From: Segatella copri
Lineage (GTDB): Bacteria; Bacteroidota; Bacteroidia; Bacteroidales; Bacteroidaceae
Direction of reading: 5' to 3'
Assembly: GCF_026015295.1 (NCBI RefSeq)
Contig: NZ_JAPDUW010000001.1
Span: forward strand, 310,001-374,000
Length of the DNA stretch: 64,000 bases
The stretch's first letter is position 1, and the number at the start of each line of letters is the position of its first letter. The translations under genes were made by a program, and so were the position numbers. Below the pieces are notes generated by a model, which saw only the letters and a list, made by a program, of their open reading frames with translations, was not told where the DNA came from and searched no databases. Shown here in pieces: positions 27,131-33,602 of this stretch.

Positions 27131-27829
27131 ATGATGAAAGCAGAACAGAAAGTATTAAAGCGATTCAATAAAGGATGTGTTGACTATCATCTTTTGGAGG
27201 ATGGGGACCGTATTCTTATTGCCTTGAGTGGAGGCAAGGATTCATTGGAACTTGTCCGTTTGCTGGCTCAGCGTGCCCGTATCTATAAGCCGCATATCGA
27301 AGTGGAGGCGGCTCATATCATCATGGATAACATTCCTTACGAAACCGACCGCTCTTATCTGCAGGATTTCTGTGCAGAGAATGGCATCAAGCTCCATATC
27401 CTTCATAGTTCGTTCGATGAATCCACCGATCCCCGAAAGACCCGTTGCTTCCTCTGTGCCTGGAACCGTCGCAAGACGCTCTTCGAGTTTGCGGTAAGCC
27501 ACGGGTTCAATAAGATAGCTCTGGGACATCACATGGATGATATCCTCGTTACCCTGCTGATGAACATCACCTTTGAGGGTTCTCATTCCACCATGCTGCC
27601 CAGTCTTCCTTTAAAACATTATCCCCTCACCATCATCCGCCCCCTTTGTCTGGTGCATGAGGCGGATATCCGGCAGGTAGCAGAAGAGTTGCATTTCACT
27701 AAGCAGAAGGCACTATGTCCTTACGAAGAGACTACCCGCCGTGCGGATATGCAAGCCGTCTTCCAGCATTTGGAACAGTTGAATCTAGAGGCGCGTTACA
27801 GTCTTTGGCGCTCTGTCTTTATGAAATAA
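27131..27829 (+). CDS. TtcA-family tRNA thiolation enzyme (PP-loop ATPase)
   Basis: A 232-residue PP-loop ATP pyrophosphatase. The PP motif SGGKDS is at 33-38. Cys106 and Cys109 (CFLC) and Cys196 (LCPYEE) match the cysteines that hold an Fe-S cluster in TtcA-type enzymes. GHHMDD (about 132-137) is also conserved. TtcA makes 2-thiocytidine at tRNA position 32. Here the protein is shorter than the E. coli enzyme (311), so substrate specificity could differ. ATG codons at 27131 and 27134 are both possible starts. No promoter is evident beyond the rny terminator. Confidence 0.87.
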   Translation: MMKAEQKVLKRFNKGCVDYHLLEDGDRILIALSGGKDSLELVRLLAQRARIYKPHIEVEAAHIIMDNIPYETDRSYLQDFCAENGIKLHILHSSFDESTDPRKTRCFLCAWNRRKTLFEFAVSHGFNKIALGHHMDDILVTLLMNITFEGSHSTMLPSLPLKHYPLTIIRPLCLVHEADIRQVAEELHFTKQKALCPYEETTRRADMQAVFQHLEQLNLEARYSLWRSVFMK

Positions 27830-27853
27830 AATATAGTAGAAAAAGCAATAAAA

Positions 27854-27893
27854 AACGAAAGTAGTTTCATGTGCTCATGAAACTACTTTCGTT
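27854..27893 (-). terminator. Terminator of the transglutaminase-like gene
   Basis: A perfect 18-base stem closes a 4-base loop. On the minus strand it is followed by TTTTTATTGCTTTTTC. Confidence 0.8.
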
Positions 27894-27902
27894 GGACAAT
27901 GA

Positions 27903-27937
27903 AATAGGCTTCATTTGCCATTGAAGCCTATTGTATT
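27903..27937 (+). terminator. Terminator of the TtcA-like gene
   Basis: The stem AATAGGCTTCA/TGAAGCCTATT with an 8-base loop is followed by GTATTTGTT. With the adjacent hairpin it separates two convergent genes. Confidence 0.6.
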
Positions 27938-27970
27938 TGTTCCTGGGGTAGATCTAGTAAATGGCAGTTA

Positions 27971-28873
27971 CTAATTTTGGGGAGCTGCCCAGAAACGTGA
28001 AGTATCTGTTGTCAGTACTGAATGGTCGGGAAGTTCAAAACCTTTGAATCCAGAAGGAACAAGCACGATATGGCGATTCTTGTTTCGATAAGCAGGATTA
28101 TTATCTTCGCGACCATAGCCTGTTGTCTCCCAAGTATCAAACCAGTATAAGTTTTTTGCCCAATATGCCCTGTAATAAACAAAATCATTATCTGAATTCA
28201 AGAGAGGACGGTAAACGATTTCTCTGCCGTCAATATATCGCTCACGCATTTCTGCAAGAGAAAGTGGAGTGCCTTTTTCATCTTCTGCCCAAGCATTCAT
28301 ATCCGAGTCTAGCATAGCCCATTTCTGTAATTCTGGCAGCCACACCAGGTTAACAACATGGCAGTCGGAATCCTCGGAATCTGCGGGATGACAAGTTACA
28401 AAGCGGTTTACAATACCCTCAGACAGCAATAGTTCGTGTAAGAGGATGGAGTGTAATCGACAGTTGAATGCAGGCTCTATCGATCGAGTGTATTTCCAGA
28501 GATCTATAGCATTACTTCTCTTTGGATTAATCTTTTGATTGGCATGAGGAATGTTTTCCGCTACAAAACGTGCCAGTGAAATGGCCTTGTCCCATGTTGG
28601 CATTGTGGAAGATACAACTGTATCGAGTTTGAAATATTCACGGATTTTTTGTGATTGGACAGAATCTTTCTGATATGCAAAATTATAGGACGTAGTATCT
28701 GGTACATATTTGCCAGCGTCTTTTAATTTTTCTACCATTTCATTCTTCAGCGAATTGCAAAGATAAGCTTCCACTTGTTTATTGAAAACAAAGCGTGCCA
28801 ACAGTAATGTTGCTACAGCTATGAGCAGGATTCCCAAGATGCTCCAGCCTACCAACTTGATTTTTTTCTTCAT
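27971..28873 (-). CDS. Membrane-anchored transglutaminase-like protein
   Basis: A 300-residue protein with one N-terminal membrane helix (about 8-28) and an exported transglutaminase-like domain. The likely catalytic triad is Cys138 (AFNCRLHS), His172 (SDCHVVNLVW) and Asp189 or Asp191 (WAMLDSDMN). These spacings match the papain-like transglutaminase core used by many bacterial peptidases and amidases. A Trp/Tyr-rich C-terminal part (about 225-300) follows. The substrate is unknown; a cell-wall or surface-protein target is inference from location. It is followed by a Rpn-family gene remnant upstream. Confidence 0.8.
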   Translation of the reverse strand: MKKKIKLVGWSILGILLIAVATLLLARFVFNKQVEAYLCNSLKNEMVEKLKDAGKYVPDTTSYNFAYQKDSVQSQKIREYFKLDTVVSSTMPTWDKAISLARFVAENIPHANQKINPKRSNAIDLWKYTRSIEPAFNCRLHSILLHELLLSEGIVNRFVTCHPADSEDSDCHVVNLVWLPELQKWAMLDSDMNAWAEDEKGTPLSLAEMRERYIDGREIVYRPLLNSDNDFVYYRAYWAKNLYWFDTWETTGYGREDNNPAYRNKNRHIVLVPSGFKGFELPDHSVLTTDTSRFWAAPQN

Positions 28874-28889
28874 TTTTTTATTCTATTAG

Positions 28890-29232
28890 TTATTTCATTT
28901 TTTCTATCTGTTCCTGGGTTAGTCCGGAATACTTCTTGATTAGATTGATGTCAACACCATCGGCAAGCATGTTCTTGGCAATTTCCAAGGCTTTTTCATT
29001 CTTACCTTCTTGCTTCGCCGTATCAATAGAGTTTTTGATATCACGATACGCCATCTTACTTGCCTCCTACGTGCTCTGGATTCAGATACGACACGTCCTT
29101 CACAACCTGTCGGCCATTAAAAAAGCTGTTGAGGAAGCAAATCAGTAAATTCTTGTTCATTGCCGTTCCAAATATTCGCTTGAAACCGAAGTCGGTCAGC
29201 AAGCTGATGTATGTTTCTTCTACCTGTTTCAT
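28890..29232 (-). pseudogene. Internally deleted Rpn/PD-(D/E)XK nuclease-family gene
   Basis: Reading the minus strand from the ATG at 29232 gives a Rpn-type N-terminus (SLLTDFGFKRIFGTAMNKN... NSFFNGRQVVKDVSYLNPEH) that stops after about 60 codons. A second frame from the ATG near 29053 gives the typical C-terminus (AYRDIKNSIDTAKQEGK..., then ADGVDINLIKKYSGLTQEQIEKMK). The middle, which holds the catalytic PD-(D/E)XK core, is missing and the two parts are out of frame. An intact relative lies at 30548-31528 and a third fragment at 33450-33514. Confidence 0.82.
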
Positions 29233-29246
29233 ACGTCATTCTTTTT

Positions 29247-29329
29247 AAATCTTATGCAAAGATTTTGCCAGCGAGTGCAATGAAAGCTTGCTTTCAAATT
29301 GCTGAGTGCCACAAATCTTATGCAAAGAT
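29247..29329. repeat. 17-bp direct repeat upstream of the Rpn remnant
   Basis: AAATCTTATGCAAAGAT occurs at 29247-29263 and 29313-29329, 66 bases (three times 22) apart. On the minus strand the second copy gives a -7-like TATCTTTG (29323-29330), a likely relic promoter of the nuclease gene. Confidence 0.6.
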
Positions 29330-29450
29330 ACGCTGAATATTTGTAACCTCCAAATTATAAGGCAGTTTTTTCTCATAATCGTCTTGTTTCACATATATAT
29401 TAAGGTAATTTCGTAGCGTCGGATATGCCCTTTCCTCCGTTAGGCGTTCC

Positions 29451-29519
29451 GGCGGATTTACAATCCGCCGCTAATAAATGTCCTAACCTCTTTATGCTCT
29501 GGGGATATGTTATCCCCAG
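29451..29519. repeat. REP-like pair of hairpins in a gene-free stretch
   Basis: Two perfect stems stand close together: GGCGGATT/AATCCGCC (29451-29469) and CTGGGGATA/TATCCCCAG (29499-29519). They lie in 29233-29667, which has no supportable gene. Short overlapping frames on the minus strand read through this segment, but none has domain signals. The stretch looks like the end of a repetitive or mobile element. Confidence 0.45.
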
Positions 29520-29667
29520 CAACCAGGATGTAGTCTGCAATGTGATGGGAATGGGGGATTTCAAACCGATGCAGCGGATGTGGTGCTGAAGATGGGCTCT
29601 TGAGGCGCAGGTGGAGAACTTCGTCTTCATCGGTTCTTTCTCTCTCCTTTCCTCTCATTCTTGCTTC

Positions 29668-30336
29668 TTATTTCATGTCATCCGAGTTGAGTATGGTGAT
29701 GGTCTTGCCATCAATCCTGATGGCGCCCTTCTCCTCGAATTCGGACAGGCAGCGGAGGAGCGAGAACTTCTGGATACCGAAGATATCCGCCATTTCCTGG
29801 CGGCTGACATCCAGTCGGATGGTTCTGCTCTGCTGTTCGGTAGCCATCTTGATGAGGTATTGCGCCACCTTCTCCTTGACGGAGAAAAGGGAGAGCATGC
29901 GCATTTTCTGCGAAAGGAAGATATCTATCCTTGACAGGTGCTGGATGAAGTTCCAGCGTATGCGTTCGTCGGTATCTATCAGCAGTTTCAGTTCCGAAGG
30001 CCTCATGCGCAGGAGGGTAGTCTTCTTGCTTGTCTCCACGCTTACGGGCATCTCGTTATTATGTGCGAAGATATAGGCAGGGGCTATCAGCATCGATTCT
30101 CCCAGCCGCTCTATCTGCGCCTGCTTGCCCGACAATCCCGACATGCGGGCTATCATCTCCCCCTCGACGATGATGTCGGCATATCTGCAGGGCATTCCTG
30201 CCAGCACATAGGTTTCCCTGGCAGCAAGCTCCACCATCCGGTAGCTTACCGTCGATAGCGCCTCTCTGATTTCCTCAGGAGTAAATCCCTCAAATACCGT
30301 GCATTTCTGCAAGGTAACGAATATTGATTCTTTCAT
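29668..30336 (-). CDS. Crp/Fnr-family transcriptional regulator (HcpR candidate)
   Basis: A 222-residue Crp/Fnr regulator: an N-terminal cNMP-type beta-barrel sensor domain (about 10-125), a dimer helix, and a C-terminal winged helix-turn-helix (about 155-215; VSRQEMADIFGIQKFSLLRCLSEFEEKGAI). The start is the ATG at 30336; the upstream TTG frame adds seven residues with no support. No FNR-type four-Cys cluster motif is visible, so oxygen sensing by an Fe-S cluster is unlikely. Related HcpR proteins in Bacteroidota and other anaerobes control hcp in nitrosative stress; hcp is 1.3 kb away with a strong palindrome in its promoter. The link is inference. Confidence 0.9.
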   Translation of the reverse strand: MKESIFVTLQKCTVFEGFTPEEIREALSTVSYRMVELAARETYVLAGMPCRYADIIVEGEMIARMSGLSGKQAQIERLGESMLIAPAYIFAHNNEMPVSVETSKKTTLLRMRPSELKLLIDTDERIRWNFIQHLSRIDIFLSQKMRMLSLFSVKEKVAQYLIKMATEQQSRTIRLDVSRQEMADIFGIQKFSLLRCLSEFEEKGAIRIDGKTITILNSDDMK

Positions 30337-30486
30337 ACATTTAAGTCTTATTTTCAATAACGCATTTTCCTCCGATTTATTGTTTGCTCCATTTAGAATC
30401 TTGAAGGCAGAATCTCCGCACGCCCTATAAGAGTGGAATCTTACTAGCTAAAGTTCTGGTAATAAGCAAGAAAAATACGAAAAAAC

Positions 30487-30517
30487 TTTGGCGTCTTAAA
30501 ATAAAGTCGTAACTTTG
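30487..30517 (+). promoter_or_regulatory. Promoter of the intact Rpn-family gene
   Basis: -33 TTTG (30487-30490), a 19-base spacer and -7 TAACTTTG (30510-30517). A true Shine-Dalgarno, GGAGGAAG, lies 4-11 bases before the ATG at 30548, which is uncommon in this window and decides the start. Confidence 0.7.
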
Positions 30518-30547
30518 CAGCTGAAAATTAATAAATGGAGGAAGAAT

Positions 30548-31528
30548 ATGGCAAATTATATCAGATTTGACTGGGCGATGAAGCGCCTGCTTCGTAACAA
30601 GGCAAACTATGCCGTGCTGGAAGGCTTTATGTGTTCGCTGTTGAACGAGAAATTCAAGATCAACAGATTCCTGGATAGTGAGAGCAATCAGCAGACCGAG
30701 AATGATAAATTCAACAGAGTGGATATCCTGGCCGAAAATGAGAAGGGAGAATTCATCATCTTCGAGATACAGAACACCCGGGAACATACCTATTTCCACC
30801 GTATGCTCTATGGAGTTTCCAAGGTCATCACAGACAATATCAGTCTGGGCGATGATTACGACAAAGTGCGCAAGGTATATTCCATCAATATCGTGTATTT
30901 CACATTGGGACAGGCTAAGGATTATGTATATCATGGCAAGACGATGTTCCAGGGACTGCATCAGCCGAATGATATCCTGAAACTCTCCAACCGACAGAGT
31001 GAACTCTTCTTCGGTGATGAAATCCCTCAGGGACGCAAGACTAATCGCGAAGCCGGAGATATATTCCCGGAGTATTATCTGCTCTGCGTGAACAACTTTG
31101 ATAAGCTGGCGGTGAACAATCTGGATGAATGGATCGAGTTTCTCAAGACCGGCGAGATCAGCGAGGCAGCCCAGGCCCCAGGTTTGGCAGATGCCCGCAA
31201 ATGCCTGGATATAGATAAGTTGACCGTAGCGGAAAAGAATGATTATGTCCGCCACATGGAGAATCTGCGCTATCAGCGCAGCGTTATCAAAACGGGTTAT
31301 GATGATGGCTGGCAGAAAGGTCTTGCCGATGGTCGAGAAGAAGGTCGTGCTGAAGGACGAGCTGAAGGACGAGCTGAAGGACGAGAAGAAGGACGAGAAG
31401 AAGGTCGTGCCGAAGGAGCCAAAGATGAGAAGAAGGCCACCGCCCGTCGTCTTCTTGCAATGGGCTTGTCTGCCGAGCAAGTGGCAGCAGCAACCCAGTT
31501 GTCATTAGATGAAATCAAGAAATTATAG
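30548..31528 (+). CDS. Rpn-family / PD-(D/E)XK nuclease 'transposase-type' protein
   Basis: A 326-residue protein of the Rpn recombination-promoting nuclease family (annotated in many genomes as PD-(D/E)XK nuclease family transposase). The nuclease core is VDILAENEKGEFIIFEIQN (about 67-85): Asp, then Glu and Gln of the D...ExQ motif. Seven 4-residue repeats, GR(E/A)E, follow near residue 262, encoded by seven exact 12-base DNA units. The chain ends with a short helix (LLAMGLSAEQVAAATQLS...). The repeat tract is a contingency-type site where slippage would change length in whole codons. It sits between a Crp/Fnr gene and hcp, apparently inserted. Confidence 0.88.
   Translation: MANYIRFDWAMKRLLRNKANYAVLEGFMCSLLNEKFKINRFLDSESNQQTENDKFNRVDILAENEKGEFIIFEIQNTREHTYFHRMLYGVSKVITDNISLGDDYDKVRKVYSINIVYFTLGQAKDYVYHGKTMFQGLHQPNDILKLSNRQSELFFGDEIPQGRKTNREAGDIFPEYYLLCVNNFDKLAVNNLDEWIEFLKTGEISEAAQAPGLADARKCLDIDKLTVAEKNDYVRHMENLRYQRSVIKTGYDDGWQKGLADGREEGRAEGRAEGRAEGREEGREEGRAEGAKDEKKATARRLLAMGLSAEQVAAATQLSLDEIKKL
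31331..31414 (+). repeat. Seven 12-bp tandem repeats inside the Rpn-family gene
   Basis: Units of form GG(T/A)CG(A/T)G(A/C)(A/T/C)GAA start every 12 bases from 31331. They encode GREE or GRAE and keep the reading frame when units are gained or lost. Confidence 0.9.
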
Positions 31529-31544
31529 CTGCTTTTTGCAATAG

Positions 31545-31583
31545 ATAAAGGGAGATTTCGCCAAGAAATCTCCCTTTATTGTT
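31545..31583. terminator. Bidirectional terminator between the Rpn-family gene and hcp
   Basis: A perfect 15-base stem (31545-31559 and 31565-31579) with a 5-base loop is flanked by TGTTAT and A/T-rich sequence. Confidence 0.8.
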
Positions 31584-31647
31584 ATATGCTCGGCATGGAC
31601 GTTGTCTAACGGCTGCAAATTCTCCCTTAACTCAGTAGCTGCTGTTC

Positions 31648-33291
31648 TTATCCTATATATTTTTTGATGTCCTCTTCTACCGTTCCGTTTCCGGCAATGC
31701 CAAAGGTATCTACCAGTACCTTCAGTACGGCTGGTGAACAGAAGGCTGGGAGCGTAGGGCCCAGATGGATGTTCTTTACGCCCAGATGCAGCAGGGCAAG
31801 AAGTACGATGACAGCCTTCTGCTCGTACCAGGCAATATTGAAGAAGATAGGAAGTTCATTGATGTCGCTGGCTCCAAAAATCTCCTTCAGCTTCAATGCC
31901 ACAACCGCCCAGGAATAGGAGTCGTTGCACTGACCGGCATCCAGCACACGAGGAATGCCGTTGATGTCGCCCAGATTGAGCTTGTTGTACTTGAACTTGG
32001 CACAGCCGCTGGTGAGTATCACTACATCCTGAGGCAGCGCCTTGGCAAACTCCTCGTAGTAGTTGCGGCTCTTCATTCTGCCATCGCAGCCACTCATCAC
32101 CACAAACTTGCGGATGGCTCCGCTCTTCACTGCCTCTACTATCTTGTCTGCCAGGGCAAAGACCTGGGCATGCGCAAAACCGCCGATGATCTCGCCTGTC
32201 TCTATCTCCCTAGGTGGCTGGCAGGTCTTGGCAAGCGCAATCACCTCGGAGAAGTCTTTGTGGCCGTCGGCACCCGCCTGGATATGCTTCCAGCCAGGGA
32301 AACCTGTAGAGTTGGTGGTGAAGACGCGGTTCCTGTAGCCTGCCGATGGCGATGGCGGTACGATGCAGTTGGTGGTGAAGACTACAGGACCGTTGAAGCT
32401 CTCGAATTCCTCCTTCTGTTTCCACCACGCATTGCCGTAGTTGCCCACCAGATGCTTGTACTTCTTGAGCTGCGGATAGTAGTGGGCAGGAAGCATCTCG
32501 CCATGGGTATAGATGTCGATGCCCGTGCCTTCGGTCTGGATGAGGAGATCTTCGATATCCTTCAGGTCGTGACCGGAGATGAGGATGCCCGGATTGCTGC
32601 CTGTGCCGATGTTCACCCGGGTGAGTTCCGGATTACCGTATGCCTGGGTGTTGGCCTTGTCGAGGAGTGCCATCACATCCACGCCGTACTTTCCTGTTTC
32701 GAGCACCATGCCCAGCAGCGTGTTCATATCAGCATCAGGGTTGCTGATGGTGGCGAGAGCACGGCAGATGAAGCTGATAATCTCGCTGTTCTCTTCTCCC
32801 AGATGGGCTGCATGCTCGTAGTATGCTGCCATACCCTTCAGACCGAGCATGGTGAGTTCCTTGAGCGAGCGGATATCTGGATTCTCGTGGCGGAGCACGG
32901 ATTCACGGGCGCCCTCTGCCTCGTAGTCTGTCTTCTCGCCACCCCAGGTTACCTCCTGATAAGCAGGGAGGTGGATATTCATGCTTGCCGCCTTTTCCAG
33001 CAGCTGTTTCTTCAGGACGATACCCTTATCTACCTTTTGCAGGATATCCTGGTCGTTGAAATTGGCGTTGGTGATGGTGGTGAAGAGTGCATCCGTAAGG
33101 AAATGGGTTACCTCTGGTGCCGGCTCTTTGCCTATGTTATGCTGTATGGTTCCTATGCCACGAACCACGCTGAGCAGCAGATCCTGCCACTTGGAAGTTG
33201 TAGCCTCCTTACCGCAAACACCCTTGATGGTACAGCCTGTACCCTTAGCTGTTTCCTGACACTGGAAACAGAACATCTTGTTTTCTGCCAT
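31648..33291 (-). CDS. hcp: Hydroxylamine reductase / hybrid cluster protein
   Basis: A 547-residue cytoplasmic Fe-S protein. It holds an N-terminal cluster on Cys8, Cys11, Cys20 and Cys26 ([13 protein letters not shown]...VCGK) and a hybrid Fe-S-O cluster deeper in the chain. Ligands to the hybrid cluster are expected within the stretches near residues 230-270 ([11 protein letters not shown]), 300-315 (TTNCIVPP), 415-445 (SGCAKFKY) and 465-480. Hcp reduces nitric oxide or hydroxylamine. Length is normal for the short anaerobe type. No hcr reductase gene is adjacent. The promoter has a -7 box and a strong palindromic operator. It is convergent with the inserted Rpn-type gene. Confidence 0.98.
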   Translation of the reverse strand: MAENKMFCFQCQETAKGTGCTIKGVCGKEATTSKWQDLLLSVVRGIGTIQHNIGKEPAPEVTHFLTDALFTTITNANFNDQDILQKVDKGIVLKKQLLEKAASMNIHLPAYQEVTWGGEKTDYEAEGARESVLRHENPDIRSLKELTMLGLKGMAAYYEHAAHLGEENSEIISFICRALATISNPDADMNTLLGMVLETGKYGVDVMALLDKANTQAYGNPELTRVNIGTGSNPGILISGHDLKDIEDLLIQTEGTGIDIYTHGEMLPAHYYPQLKKYKHLVGNYGNAWWKQKEEFESFNGPVVFTTNCIVPPSPSAGYRNRVFTTNSTGFPGWKHIQAGADGHKDFSEVIALAKTCQPPREIETGEIIGGFAHAQVFALADKIVEAVKSGAIRKFVVMSGCDGRMKSRNYYEEFAKALPQDVVILTSGCAKFKYNKLNLGDINGIPRVLDAGQCNDSYSWAVVALKLKEIFGASDINELPIFFNIAWYEQKAVIVLLALLHLGVKNIHLGPTLPAFCSPAVLKVLVDTFGIAGNGTVEEDIKKYIG

Positions 33292-33363
33292 ATTGCTATA
33301 AATTAAAGAGTTATTTTAATGTTTTCTTCCAGGCGGCAATCTGCCATTCCTGGTTTCCGGCTG

Positions 33364-33371
33364 CAAAATTA
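33364..33371 (-). promoter_or_regulatory. -7 box of hcp
   Basis: TAATTTTG matches TAnnTTTG and predicts a start near 33359. The expected -33 position holds no TTTG but is covered by the palindrome, as in an activator-dependent promoter. Confidence 0.6.
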
Positions 33372-33385
33372 CGGCTTTAAAAATA

Positions 33386-33415
33386 ATCCTACGGTAACAA
33401 TTGTGACCGTAGGAT
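33386..33415 (-). promoter_or_regulatory. Palindromic operator upstream of hcp, predicted Crp/Fnr (HcpR) site
   Basis: A 30-bp inverted repeat with half-site ATCCTACGGT[A/C]ACAA has only one mismatched pair. The centre (33400.5) lies about 41.5 bases from the start predicted by the -7 box, the usual position for class II activation by Crp/Fnr proteins. Confidence 0.72.
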
Positions 33416-33449
33416 ATTAAAAAAACATAAAAAGAGTGTGGGGGAACGG

Positions 33450-33514
33450 ATTTTTTCTATCTGTTCCTGGGTTCGTCCGGAATACTTCTTGATTAGATTG
33501 ATGTCAACACCATC
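33450..33514 (-). pseudogene. 65-bp duplicate fragment of the Rpn-type C-terminus
   Basis: A second copy of bases 28897-28961 with a single difference (A28921 versus C33474). Minus-strand reading gives DGVDINLIKKYSG-R-TQEQIEKI, the end of the Rpn-type protein, and nothing else of the gene. It sits upstream of hcp and next to a 22-bp array. Confidence 0.85.
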
Positions 33515-33524
33515 ATATATTTAT

Positions 33525-33590
33525 CCTTAAGGGAAAATAAAATTAGCCTTAAGGGAAAATAAATTTTGCCTTAAGACTAAATATATTCTG
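33525..33590. repeat. 22-bp tandem array, three units (array C)
   Basis: Units start at 33525, 33547 and 33569, each opening with CCTTAAG (CTTAAG is a palindrome) and then A/T-rich sequence. The first two differ by only a few bases. The array lies 12 bases from the 3' end of ccsBA. Confidence 0.85.
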
Positions 33591-33602
33591 TCTTCTGATG
33601 GG

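Noticed and set aside
29400..29658. Two short overlapping minus-strand frames in the gap beside the Crp/Fnr gene
   Set aside because: No domain, no promoter or RBS, and they read through strong palindromes; better described as a repeat remnant.
31765..33306. Long open frame (about 510 codons) on the plus strand opposite hcp
   Set aside because: It mirrors hcp codon structure, has no domain or signal features, and hcp on the minus strand is certain. Similar long antisense frames opposite the GH5 genes (59642-60868 and 61496-62629) are rejected for the same reason.
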